Translations under genes and position numbers: made by a program | Notes under the pieces: model-generated | The model's input: only the letters and a program-made list of their open reading frames with translations | Told to the model about the DNA's origin: nothing | The model's database searches: none | Shown here: one piece after another, positions 13,503 to 25,404 of the stretch | Position numbering within the stretch: position 1 is the first letter of the stretch | Layout of the letters: every line of letters starts with the position of its first letter | Origin: Adineta steineri | Lineage: Eukaryota > Rotifera > Eurotatoria > Adinetida > Adinetidae | Length of the DNA: 64,000 nucleotides | Direction of reading: 5' to 3' | NCBI GenBank assembly: GCA_905250115.1 | Contig: CAJNOI010000060.1 | Location: forward strand, 310,001-374,000

Positions 13503-15720
13503 TTATTTTATATCAGGCGGTTGAAAAGGTGATCGAGATTTTATTGTCGAACCATTTTCAATATTTTGCGGGGATGTTGGTTCAGAAAATTCACCTGGAA
13601 AACTAAATATTCCGGATGTATCCACAAGAATTTCACGCGGTTTCGATGTTGGTCGAACAATAACACGACTTTTTTCACGTTTACGATCAGCTGCAGTAAG
13701 ATTTAATACATTGCATGGTTTTGACAGCGTACCTAGATAAAAATTATGAAATACATAAGAATATAATTACTTCTATTGAATCAGGTCAAGGTTTCTTTTT
13801 TTTCCTATCTCAGAATATCTGGTTACTTCAATTAACTAGATAAATTTATTGAAAAATGACTCGACAGTTAAAGCAGTTTTTATAAAGTGCAAAATAAGCA
13901 TCTTAAGATATTTATCTATTGTTAATGCTCAAAGCTTCATGAAAAGTGCATTTCAAGTATTTAGAAAACATGAAAAGCAATAACTAAAAAATCATTTAGA
14001 AAGAAAAATGAATGTGAAAATATTCAATCTATAATTAATACATAAATGAGAGTATACATATATTGATACATATATGTGAAATGAAAGCATTACCGTTTCG
14101 TGCATGCATTCGTTGCATGAAATCTTTGCGTTGTGCTTTTTTGTTAGCTTGATGATGGTGTTTTACGACAAAATCAATATCTATGATGAAGAGGAGGCAC
14201 AAAAGCAAATTGATCAAGCAGACAAAAAGTGAAGGAAAACATATACATATATAAACAGTTAAATATATGATATTATTTAAATGAATATATATATATTAAA
14301 GAAAAGAAGCAAGAATTATTGATATCTACCATTATACAAGCGTGAAAGAGATCCATCCATTTTACTACCTAGTCCTCCTTCTTGAAAACGAAGAAAATAT
14401 ATATAAAAATTTATATTATTTAATTCTAACCTGTACTTGATGTTGAATCACGTCGGACTTTTTCAGTCTTTTCAAATCGTTCGATTATTTGAGTTTCTAT
14501 GGGCGAAAGATTAATTAATGAAATATAAGAGTTTTCTTTACCTGTAACACATAGAGGACGTTTTGGTAAACCGGCTGTTGTCGTACCAGTATCTTTTGTT
14601 TCAGGACGAACTAGGAAAAGTTTTTCTATGAATATATCAGATACTTGTTTTTAGAAATCTACCTGGTTTTGGTGTTGGAATATAAAGATCTTCTGTTGAT
14701 GTTGTAGCATCATGGAAAATAATTTTTAATGGTACTGGTGCTGGTGGTGGAGGTGGAGGCGGTGGTGACGGCGGTGGCTCACGTTCAACTATTCAATAGT
14801 AAATATTTAATGAACAATAACAACACTCAAAAAAAAAGAAGAGATTGATTACTTGGTACAATACGTTCAGGAGTTTTATGATAATTATAATTATAATTAT
14901 ATTGAAAATGTTCTTCACGACGTTCATCAACACATTTTGACCATCGATTTTCTTTTTGTTGATGTCGTGTATCTAAGTCAAATTTGTAAAAGTTATGTAT
15001 ACAGTTATGTCAACTTTTGAATTTGATACTTGAAAAAGTAAATATAAATATTTTTCAATTTTTACCTGTTGATTCTTTGTATAAATCAAAACATGATGAA
15101 GGTCGATTTCGTATTTTTAGTTGTCGAATAGGTGGTGATGGTGTGCGCACAAATGAAACCATATAAGGTGGTGGTGGTGGTCGACGTTGTTGTTCTTCTA
15201 TCGTCACAGTTTCTGTTAAAAAAACAAGATTATTTTTACTTAGTAAGTCATCATTTGAATATAGTATACCTATTTTTTCAATTAGAACTTCTCTTGAAGC
15301 AACACGATGTATGGGTCGACGTGGTGGTGGTGGTGGCGGTGGTGGAGAAAAACAATATGAGTTATAATTAGCATTGGGATAATGCACAGCTATTTTAATT
15401 ATTCAAAGAATTAAAATAATTAAATGATACTTTAACTTACTAAAATACTCTCGTTTATATCTTCGACCTGATGAACGACTTCGATGACGATGTTGTTGTT
15501 CTTGTTGTTGTTGATGATGATGATGGTGATGGTGATGACGATGATGATGATGAAGTGAAGCAAAATCACTTTCTATACAAGGAATATCATCAAAGAACGA
15601 TGCTGGCTGAGGTTCAAATGGATCGAATGGTTCTGTTAAAATCACTGATAGTGGACGACCATTATAATGTTGTGTATAACACATATCATTATAGTCATCA
15701 TCATAAAAAAAGCTACCCAT
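13503..15720 (-). CDS. Unrecognised His-, Gln- and Pro-rich protein
   Basis: I do not recognise this gene. From ATG at 15720 about ten short exons can be followed to the stop at 13503-13505. The first exon has an acidic start (MGSFFYDDDYNDMCY) and a histidine tract (about 14 of 18 residues) running into glutamines and an RHRSRSSGRRYKR basic stretch. Later exons hold polyproline runs of 8-9 residues, tyrosine/asparagine repeats and a basic segment (KKAQRKDFMQRMHARNG). The C-terminal exon contains KREKSRVIVRPTSKPREI. Splice junctions such as AACG/GT...AG/GTACG keep the frame. No fold, signal peptide or membrane segment is seen, so it looks intrinsically disordered. Polyproline plus charged stretches suggest a scaffold or nuclear protein, but this is a guess. 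Confidence 0.6.
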
Positions 15721-18665
15721 TCAACAATAGTGCCACTAAAATCCAATCTAGAGATAAGAACAAAAAAAAGAAGAAAAAAAACCGCAATTGCTACTGTGCT
15801 TTCTTAACCGATGGTATTTGAATATTGAATAATGGATACATGTATATTATATTCTTCAAATAGATTGTATGTAAACACAAACAAAAAAAAGATGATTAAA
15901 ATTATTGAAAAAATTGACAGAGAGAGAGAGAGAAAGAACAGAAGAAGAAGAAGCGATGTGAAAAAAACTAATATTTCTCTCTCTCCCTCTCTTACTCGAT
16001 AATATTATGTTGTTGAGAAGGAACGCACACTTTTTTCTGTCTCTGTCTTTGTCTCTCTCTCTTCAAACTTGACATTGAATTAAAAATTTGACGATGTGAA
16101 CGTAAATATATGCAATACACAATAGGATGTAGTTTTACGTCGGGAGTATGCGTGTGAACAAAGGGAAACGCATACGACTCGTCGATAATGTTGTCGTGTG
16201 TGTAAAGTTGATCCGGAGCAAATGTTCTTTATATTTCTGCGGTTTGTATGCGTGTGTATGTGTGTACTTATGTATACCTGCTTTTTCTTCTTCTTCTCCT
16301 CCTTCTTCTTCTTCTTCTTCATTCTTTCTCTCTCTCTCTTCTTCTGTCAAAAATTCTGTGTACTTTACTATACAAAATAATCTTTTATATAAGTAATTAG
16401 CACGTGCACTTCTTCATTTATGTATGTATACATATATGTATATATATATCAGTTTGGCATTCGTTTCGATTCTTTGAAGTATGTTTTCAAACTATGCTAA
16501 CGCAATGATAAAGTACGTGTTACTTGTACATTTTACGATAATCAACCAAGATGAAACAATGACTGACATAATTTTCTCGATATGTATGTTGATAATCTCA
16601 GAAGATGTGGTGAATAGCGCGTATGTATGTGAATGCTTACGGATGCAGTTATAAAATAAAGATTCAAGGTTATTGTGTACAGGATGTATAAATCTCGTTA
16701 TTTGCAAATCGGATCGATGATTGTCATATAAGCGAGAAAAAATAAGACCTTACACAAATTGTTTTATCAATCTTATATATATATATAGTTGTTGTTATTG
16801 TTTACCTCAAATAGCAGCCGAGATAAACGTCAAAAGCCTAATCTTTTTATTCGTATTTATTTTCTCACTCTTCATTTTTCTTCTCCTATTTAAGCTCCTC
16901 GTTTTTTTTTCCTATTTTTTTTCTAATACAACCAGACAAACATTTATTATTCTCTGTTCCATTCTTTGCTAACTAAATACTAGGACGAGATACGTATGGA
17001 ATTTGCCTACGAAAAGAAAAAAAAAGTCCAAAACAGTAGTGATGATGATTATTGTTATTATTGTATTTCAGGTGTGTATATATGTACTAATAACAAGGAG
17101 AATGTGATATTAAACTACCCACATACCCGATATACATGATGATGACGGCTTTTGATGTCGAGACATTTCTTCTTGAAAATTAACAAACGAAACGCAAAAG
17201 GGAGGACCTTGTTATGTCTCTTTTCTTCTTTTTCTATTTACTTGAAGATTGAGAATGAATAGAAGAAGAAGAAGAAGAAGAGAAGAAGAATACGAAAGTT
17301 ATGATACTTGATGGTAGAGATCAGTGTTCGCTGATTGTGAATGTATGAATATCATATATACGTTCAAGTTGTTTCAATATCGATTTTGATCATATCTCTT
17401 TCTACTTTTTGGGTCGATCAATTTTTTAAGTAAATGCACATTTATATTTATACCCAAAAGCCGTTTTTAATTGATTTTATATATACATATATATACGTAT
17501 ATGAATAAACATTTTCAAAGTCTTCTCATGGTTTTTTTTCGTTATCGAATGAACACAAAAAAAAGAATATAATAATAACATGCTTAGTATTCATTTCGAC
17601 TGTATTAATATTTTTTTAATCTTGTCAAAAATAAAATAAAAATAAAATGATTGATATACGTATGTGCGTGTCTAGGTTTATACCAGTTGTTGCTTGTCTG
17701 TCGCCAAATGTCTATTGAATAGAATTTCAAGGCTCTACGTGCATACATTTAAAATACCCGAGAATCTTGTTATAATCATTTTAATATCATAATGTATTCT
17801 CTTGTTGTCACTTAAGAAAACAACGAAAAACACTAGCTAATAAAGTCATTTTTGTTCAAATTAAGTAGAAAATTTTTATTCTCATGCAACAATGAGCACA
17901 TTATGTAATGAGCTAATAAAAAAAGAAGTTTTTTTTTATCAGTTGACACTTATTTAAGACATTAAAAAAAAGTAATTTTTTCTTCTAATAACACAAATTA
18001 AGAAATCGATTCCTTAATAAAAACCATTTTCTCATATTTTACACATAGCGAGATAAAAAAGGGACTTGAAAATGTAATTAATTCATTATAAAAAATCTTG
18101 GAATAGTCAAGTATGTTGTATTAAATCACATCATCTTCATTTATCTAAAAGCTAATTAGTCTTTATCATAAACTAAGTAGATCTAAGAACAAAGGAGTTA
18201 AGCTGTTCTATTCATAATAGAATCAAATCCAAGGTAAGAAAAAACTTTTATCTAATTTTCAAACCACACACTGTAACATTCCAATTTATTTAATTCATCT
18301 CTATTTTTTGTGTATGGTCAAGTAACAATGTTGTACAACAAAAATGAAGAAAAAAAGAGAAAAAAAATAGAAATATCTATCTGTTTGAATGTTTAAGTAC
18401 AGCAAATAAAAGATCAATGAAAAAAAAAGAAAAGAAAAATCAAATGAAGTTATGCCATCAAGAATAAGAGAAAAAAAATCAATTCGTCTACCACAAAGGA
18501 GAAGAAAGACAAGACTTATAATCTTTCACGAACAAGAAAAGAAAAAAAAGGTATCAGACGGTAGATTGAAACCCGTTTATACAACACATAAATACGCAAC
18601 AGAACAAGAACGAACAAGATAATAATTAAATATCATTTATAAGATGAACGAGAAAAAAAATTGAA
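15721..18665. other. Long intergenic region rich in GA/CT and TTC microsatellites
   Basis: 2.9 kb upstream of the His/Pro-rich gene and downstream of the Brat-like gene. Strand-asymmetric tracts are GA/GAA (15916-15953), CT (15974-15993), CT/TCTG (16031-16064), TTC/CT (16281-16346) and GAA (17264-17290). Apparent proteins across these tracts are translated microsatellite. TA-rich stretches occur near 16430-16450 and 17478-17500. No gene is supported. Confidence 0.55.
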
Positions 18666-20537
18666 TTAATAAGAATGAGTATTTGCCGATTCTAATCCTT
18701 CACCCAATTTATATACATAAACTTTATAATCTTTTGATGCCATTGCTAATTCATCATTAAATCCAACTGCAACATCGAAACATTGAGAATGTTTCATAAG
18801 CTAAATAATTTTAAATAAATAAAAATTTATTTTGTATAAAACAAATTATTTACTGAATAATGCGAATATTTTTTATTTCCATCATAATCATATGTTGATA
18901 TATTGAAATTTTCATGGTTATCTACAACAATAAGTTCACGTCGTGGTTGATTCTAGAAAATAGAATTTATATATATAATGAATTATTTATGAGTAACTTA
19001 CAATTCGACATGCTATTGGATAAGTAATACCAGCTCCAATATTTTTCAAATGTTTACCAGTATAATCAAATACTCGAACAAAATGTGATTCATTATCGCT
19101 AACATAGAGTTCATGTCGATCATTGACACAGACACTTGTCGGAAAACTCAAATGATCGCGTAAATCACATTGTCCCCATAGACGACCTGATGATGCATCA
19201 TAAATATGTACTAGAAAATAAAAATTTATATATTTATTTTTTTTTCGAAATAAATTTAATTAACCTTTCATTATTTTTGATTCAATAATAATAATTCGAC
19301 CTTGTTGATCAATACAAATAGCTCGTGGACTTTCAAGATCATTACCGAAACGACGAATAAATTGGCCATTTCGATCAAATATTTGTATCATTGGTCGTGG
19401 TGAACGTTGAACCATAACAAGCTAAATTTATTGTATTTTGAAAAAATAATTTTAAACAATTGTTTTCTTACTAAATCATGTCCTGGTAAAATAGCAACAC
19501 GATATGGATAAAGTAATGCACCAGGTCGTGTTCCAGCTTGACCAAATTTTAATACACATTCTCGTCGAATAGGATCAAATAGTTTGACTTGACTTGAATT
19601 TGTATCAACAACTGAAAGAGTACCATCAGATAAATATGCGATACCATTTGGCTCAAGAAATTCATTCAAACCACGACCATAACCACCAAATTTATATTCA
19701 TCTAATAGAATAACAAAAACATTTACAAATCTCTTTTTTCTATTTGTTATTTACATGAAGTAGGAAATCTGGATGATGTTTGATTACTTGTTCGAGATGA
19801 ACCACGATGAGATTGATCGATACTTGATCGATTCATTGTCGATTGATAGTTGGATACAAAATCTGTTTCATTGTCCATATTAAATTCAGTTGCAGATGGA
19901 TCAAGTATTGATGAGCATTTCAATCGTTGATTAAATGGCGATGGTTCATATGAATGATAACCACTTGTACTAGCAAGTAAATCACCTGATGATGATGATC
20001 CAGTTAATGCTTCTTAATAAGTAAATTAAATTTCGATTATTTTTTTTTCTAAATAGACCAAAAAAATAGTTACCGAAAGTAATACCAGCTTGTTCAATAA
20101 TTGATAGAATATCATCATGATTATCATCAATAGTTGTACAAATATTTCCTGTTAATGCATCAAGTGTTGATGATTCATTTAAACTTGTATTAGCACTACT
20201 ATGACGAAGTAAATAATTCGAATTATTTATTGATGATGGATTAAGCATATGAGATCGATTGGGTTCAAATAATTCTCGACATTCAGTCCATGCATCATTT
20301 TCATTCTCATCATTTTCAATTGTTATAACTGGTGCACCTAATAGAAAAATTTATAGTGTTTTTCTTCTAATAAAATAAATAGTCTTATTTACCACAAAGT
20401 GATTTCCATCGACGATCATCATCGATAATATTATTTGTTTGAAATTTTTTATTAGATACATCCGAAAAAAGTTTACGGATTGGTGATGATGATGATGTTG
20501 GTAAACAAGAGTTCATCGAAGATTTTAATTCACTCAT
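18666..20537 (-). CDS. brat-like: Brat-like NHL-repeat protein without TRIM N-terminus
   Basis: About eight exons give roughly 500 residues. The first 220 or so residues are Ser/Asn-rich and look disordered. The rest is a six-bladed NHL propeller beginning DEYKFGGYGRG. Blades contain LEPNGIAYLSDGTLSVVDTN, FGQAGTRPGALLYPYRVAIL, SPRAICIDQQGRIIIIESK, FPTSVCVNDRHELYVSDNES and VVDNHENFNISTYDYDG, and it ends HSQCFDVAVG...ELAMASKDYKVYVYK. The closing blade HxQCFDVA...LASKDYxxYxY is the Brat/NCL-1 signature, a translational repressor that binds mRNA through the top of the propeller. The usual B-box zinc fingers and coiled coil are absent: upstream of the ATG at 20537 I see no exon encoding them. It would act in the cytoplasm. 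Confidence 0.85.
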
Positions 20538-21406
20538 TAATATTTAATACTCATACAATACAAACACAGACTAGTAATGAATATGTACAATAAATAATAA
20601 AAAATGACGATCCGACTGATCGTAATAAACAGAAAGCGAGATAAAGTCTATGACTATAGTCGAAAATTTACATTTCGATTTTTCTCGAAAAAGTAAAGAA
20701 CGATCTAGGTACTATGTCATACGCGGACGATTTGAGAATTAGAAAAATTCAAAATGATTCGCCGTATTTGAAATAAAAGATCAATAGAACATTTCATAAA
20801 GTTAACTATGATGCAATATTAGTCCGAAAGAGTTATAATATAAACACGTGATCGTAATAAATTATTTATCTCTTCTGCTTATGTATGAAATAACTTTTAA
20901 CTAGATGAACTCTATTTTATTTTTACTGAATGTACTGTACTAGAAATAAATGCTTTTTTTCAAAATTTAGAATAAAATATTTCGATAAAGAAAAACAAAA
21001 TTTTGTTATCATTACAAAGACATTGAACTATCCAATTCAAATTTGATCGGAAGATCCAATCACTGAATTCTTGCTTCCATCATCCGTTCACTTCTGATAG
21101 TTTTTCCGACCGATCCCAATAAAATTCAATATTATTACGATAAACATTCTTCAATATAAGTTTCCAAAAGATTTAATTGTATTGACTTACATTTAAAATA
21201 CTCAAAAATTGTTCTTATTTCACGAACAACTAGATATATATTTTTTCACAGTGAAATTTAACCATATTTTCTCACTCTATAATCATTTTAAAGTAGCGAC
21301 ACAGTTTTAACTTCACTTCTTCAATCAAATCAGAAAGAAAGAAAAAGAAAAGAAACCATGCCTATATTGTTGTTGTTGTTATTTCTTTTTTTTCTCATTC
21401 TCATTG
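20538..21406. other. Divergent intergenic region
   Basis: 0.87 kb between the Brat-like gene (-) and the orphan gene (+), presumably with both promoters. No further feature is seen. Confidence 0.5.
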
Positions 21407-22006
21407 ATGGAAGTCTATTTAAAAGAACTAGTTGATGTCAACAAAAAAACTAACGATGATAATAATGAAATTTCTATTGAATTTCGAGATGAAATATTTA
21501 CATATGATACATACGATATGAATAATTATACTGAAATTGAACAACGTCAAATAATTGAACGATTCTTTTTTAAATATATTGATTTAATTGATGATTCTTC
21601 TATATTTAATATTATACTTAATCATCTTTATGCTGGAAATTATAGTATTTTATCAACTAATATAAAATCGTATTTATTTGAAAGCCTAGAACTTTGTTCA
21701 CCAAAACAATTTCTTCCATGGATATATAAAACTCTTGAAAATGAAGAAGAAATGTTTGAAATAAATATTCAAACATTTACAACTTATGTTGATACAAAAA
21801 AAAAGCGTGGTTCAACAAATGGTGAAATACGTTATACAATACTATGTGAATCATCAACAAAATTACTTGAATTAATTTTAAGTAAAATTTCACGGGATCA
21901 ATTAACATCAAAACAAGTATGGTTAGCAGTATTTCGTCTTAAACAACAATTATCATTGACAAGTTTACAAAAAGATATATTTAATGAATGGCTTGGAATT
22001 GTTTAG
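21407..22006 (+). CDS. Intronless orphan protein, about 199 residues
   Basis: A single uninterrupted frame starts at ATG 21407 (MEVYLKELVDVNKK) and stops at TAG 22004-22006. The composition is normal for a soluble alpha-helical protein: an acidic N-terminal third, then alternating hydrophobic helices (for example RFFFKYIDLIDDSSIFNIIL and TKLLELILSKISRDQ) and a C-terminus LQKDIFNEWLGIV. There are no cysteine motifs, signal peptide or membrane segment. I do not recognise the family. Lack of introns is unusual here, where neighbours have 5-15. The stop lies 6 bp from the stop of the convergent SLC25A38 gene, so the mRNAs probably overlap at their 3' ends. Confidence 0.65.
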   Translation: MEVYLKELVDVNKKTNDDNNEISIEFRDEIFTYDTYDMNNYTEIEQRQIIERFFFKYIDLIDDSSIFNIILNHLYAGNYSILSTNIKSYLFESLELCSPKQFLPWIYKTLENEEEMFEINIQTFTTYVDTKKKRGSTNGEIRYTILCESSTKLLELILSKISRDQLTSKQVWLAVFRLKQQLSLTSLQKDIFNEWLGIV

Positions 22007-22012
22007 GGAAAT

Positions 22013-23297
22013 TTATTGTTTTAAAAGGTATTCATATAAAGTCCAAGCAGTTGCAGCTACAAGTGTACGACGAGATGCTCGAAGAAGAAAACCACGTGCA
22101 AAACCAATTAACCCATCTGTCTATTTAAATAAAAATTATATTTTTTTGTTTTGAAAAAGAAATTTGAAGATAATATATACTTTTATGATAGATTTAACTG
22201 TCATATAAACATTTTTATAATCAGCTGGAGCTACTTGTCGGTAAGTTTTAATAACATCAGCGGGTTGTGTTATAAATGAAGCAATTAAACCAGCAGCAAC
22301 ACTAATTGCTGCTTGCGATGTGAACCAATTTCTATTTGATGATAGATCTATTTTAAATTTCAAAACAAATAAAGAAATATAAGAAGAAGAAAATGATTTC
22401 TTACTAGTATCATCTGACATATTATCTTTTAATTTACGATAAGACATATAATAAATACCGGAAAATGGAAGATCACGTGCTAAAGTCGGTAGAAGACCAG
22501 TATAAAAACCTAAAAAAGGAAATGATGATATATATATTTCATTAAATCAAGAGTGAAAGATTAACCTTTTAAACCCTGCGTCGAATATACATGTTGAATA
22601 ACGGTAATCATACTCATTGTTGTATATCGAGAACTCTAAAAAATGATATTTAAGTTTTATTGATATAAAAATTTGTATTTACTTCAAGTCTAGCTTTGAT
22701 TAATGTAAATGGAAAAACAACTAGATCGGCTGCACCTCGAGCTAAAGCACCACAAAGTCCATTGACAAGAAATGTTTGTTTCTTTTTTCTAATATTAAAT
22801 ATGTATTAAAAAAGAAAAGTACGAAAAAAGATTTTTCTTACGGTATTTTTTCTTTAACTAAATTAAGTAAATGAAAATAAAGAGCACTACCAGGTACAGC
22901 ACGAAATAACGACTATAATGAAATAAAAAAGATGTTAGATCTTCAATGAAACTATTTATCCTACAATATCGAACCGGTGTTAATCCACGCCATAGACGAA
23001 ATGCTGAATATTGTTTAATAGTATGTTGTGTTATTGATCGTATCGAACGTTTAGAGATTCTAATTAGAATTTAAATTTAAACTTTCTATTCATAATTAAT
23101 ATATATATCGTTATACCCATTTTTGGGTTCTTGTATTTGAGTTTTAAGAAAATCTAAGGGTTGATATAATGTAGTTGTTATAAATGCACTTGTTGCACCA
23201 GCAATCAATGGATAAAAACCGGATTTTGATACTGGACTAAACAAATCAATATTTTAATTTTTAACAAATAAAATTTTTCATCACACCTTGTAGTCAT
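22013..23297 (-). CDS. SLC25A38: Mitochondrial glycine transporter, SLC25A38/Hem25 type
   Basis: Seven or more exons encode a mitochondrial carrier with three repeats. The signature PxD/ExxKT occurs as QPLDFLKTQIQ (repeat 1), FPFTLIKARLE (repeat 2, degenerate as in SLC25A38, which has SPITVIKTR) and QPADVIKTYRQ (repeat 3). Family-specific stretches are GLLPTLARDLPFSGIYYMSY and the end RRTLVAATAWTLYEYLL, which match SLC25A38 rather than other carriers. The family imports glycine into mitochondria for 5-aminolevulinate and haem synthesis. The start MTTSPVSKSGFYPLIAG at 23297 leaves a very short N-terminus before the first helix. One donor is weak (CCG/GTTCGA near 22975) but gives GLTPSLFRAVPG, aligned with the family. 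Confidence 0.9.
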
Positions 23298-23570
23298 TTT
23301 CTCAAATCTAAAAATCGACAAAAAAGAGATCAATTTTATTTGTCAGATTTATGTTTATTATAACATTTAAAAAACAAAAAAAAATAGTATAAAGTTAACA
23401 AGAACAACAAAATTTAGCATAGTGCTAATAGTTAGGTTTCATTTCGGAGCTAATGGAGCACACTGGATATGATTTGTATCTATTACTATTTCCGATAATC
23501 TTTTCTGGATTGAATTTAATAAATAAAAGATCATCATTTCCATTTATTATTCGATAAATTGTTGTTATTA

Positions 23571-25404
23571 TCAATCGAAAATTGCTTTTTTGATTTTTTG
23601 AAAGAAACCTTCTTTTTCTTTTGGTTTTTCCGCTAAAAAAAACAATCAAGTAAAACGATTTTATATATAAATATAAAATTATATTACGTGTTTTAGTTTT
23701 TGATGAACCATTTACTGTTCCTTCAGTATCTTTGTCATGTTCAGCAAATGATAATAATAATGTTTTTTGTTCATTTGTTAATCGTCTATAATGAACAAGC
23801 AATTTCTCATGAAAAATAATAATTATAACAAAAAAACATACGTAGGAATTTTGATCTTTACATGAACATAATGATCACCTGTTCCTGAACCTTGCAGACG
23901 TTTTATACCTTTACCAGCTAAACGAAAACGTTGATGAGATTGTGTACCAGGCGGAATCTTAAAAAATTTTATGATCATTTTTATGTAAATAGTTAAATTT
24001 GGTTTTTTACTTGTAACTCATGTTCTCCATAAATTCCTGGTACTTTAACTGTTCCACCAAGTGCAGCTTGAGCAATAGTTATATTTATATCACTATGAAT
24101 ATCTTCTTTATCGCGACGAAATTTTTCACTAGATTTAACACGAAATGTAACATATACTTCGGATATACCAAGATTAACTCTCATCGCCTGTCCTTCTTCC
24201 ACACCTTAAGAAAACACAAATACAAAATTTCAAAGCGCTTTAATTAAAATAAATCATTACCAGCTGGAATTGGTATAGTTACAAATTTTTTTTGTATTGT
24301 TTTTCCTTTTCCTGAACATTCATAACATGGTTTAGCAATAGTTTCACATCGACCATGACATGTTCGACAAGTAGCACGTAAGAAAAATGGTCCAGTTTCA
24401 ATTGTTTCCATGCCTGTTCCATTACATGTTCGACATGGTTGAGGTTTAGTACCAGCTGCACATCGAGTACCACCACAAGATGGACATACATCAACAATTC
24501 GAACATTAACATCTTTATTACAACCAAGAACTGCTTCTTGAAATGTTAAATCAAGTGCTAACTATATATTTTTAAAAATTAAGAATAATTTTAGAGGAAA
24601 AAGTAAATCTTACTTGACTTATGCCTTGTCTACCAAATTTATTCTCTTCCGGTTCATCCATCCAATCATGATTACCAAAACCACCTCGATTAAATGCATC
24701 ACCAAAGATTTTACGAAATAATTCTTCAGGATCAACTTGAGATTGATAATATTCATAACCACGAAAACCACCTTGTTTTGGATCAGTTGAACGTCCACGA
24801 ACATCAGCACCGGGATATGATTCTTGACTAGAACTAAATGGATCACTACCCATACCATATGTATCATAATTCTTTCGTTTAGTTTCATCACTTAATACTT
24901 CATAAGCTTCTGAAACTTCTTGAAATCGTTTTGTTGTTGCTGCATCTTTCTTATCTGTTGTGTCTGGATGATATTGTTTTGCTAACTAAATCATACTTAA
25001 CAATTATCTCGATAATTAATCGTTAGAAAAAATACATACTGAATAATAAGCTTTTTTAATATCTTTTGCAGTTGCTGTTTTTGATATGCCTAAAACATCA
25101 TAATAATCTTTTTTATTTCGTTGACTTGATGTATGAAATGAACGTGTGTGTAAATTTGAGATAACTAAAATATATAACATAACTAATATAAATATATATA
25201 AGAAAATAAGTAGATTATACTAGCAGACAGTTGTAAGGGTATGGTATTTGAAGAATTGAGAAACTGATATTGATTTAAGTTACTCCCAAGACTATTTTCA
25301 AGTGGTAAATATCGTTTTGATACCAAATTTGATAGGAAACATTTGGTAAAATATTTAGTTACCAGTGACGATGAACGACTTACACAATGTGAAGACACTA
25401 ACAT
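23571..25404 (-). CDS. DNAJA3: Mitochondrial DnaJ co-chaperone, DNAJA3/Tid1
   Basis: Type I J-protein of the mitochondrial matrix, partner of mtHsp70. The start at 25404 gives an Arg/Ser-rich presequence ([19 protein letters not shown]). An in-frame ATG at 25461 would add 19 hydrophobic residues and is less likely. The J domain follows ([20 protein letters not shown], then AKQYHPDTT with the essential HPD). Next comes a Gly/Phe-rich linker ([11 protein letters not shown]), then four zinc-finger CxxC motifs: [22 protein letters not shown] and CYECSGKG. The third repeat ends RC instead of the usual xG. The client-binding beta domains follow ([35 protein letters not shown]) and the family tail [16 protein letters not shown]...EGTVNG. 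The final exon ends [16 protein letters not shown], like the vertebrate C-terminus. Confidence 0.93.

Noticed and set aside
15471..15821. Plus-strand Asp/Val-rich open frame of 116 codons
   Set aside because: Antisense of the histidine/glutamine tract exon of the minus-strand gene.
16080..16396. Several overlapping Lys/Glu-, Ser- or Phe-rich open frames
   Set aside because: They are translations of TTC and CT microsatellites in all frames; no start context or splice structure.
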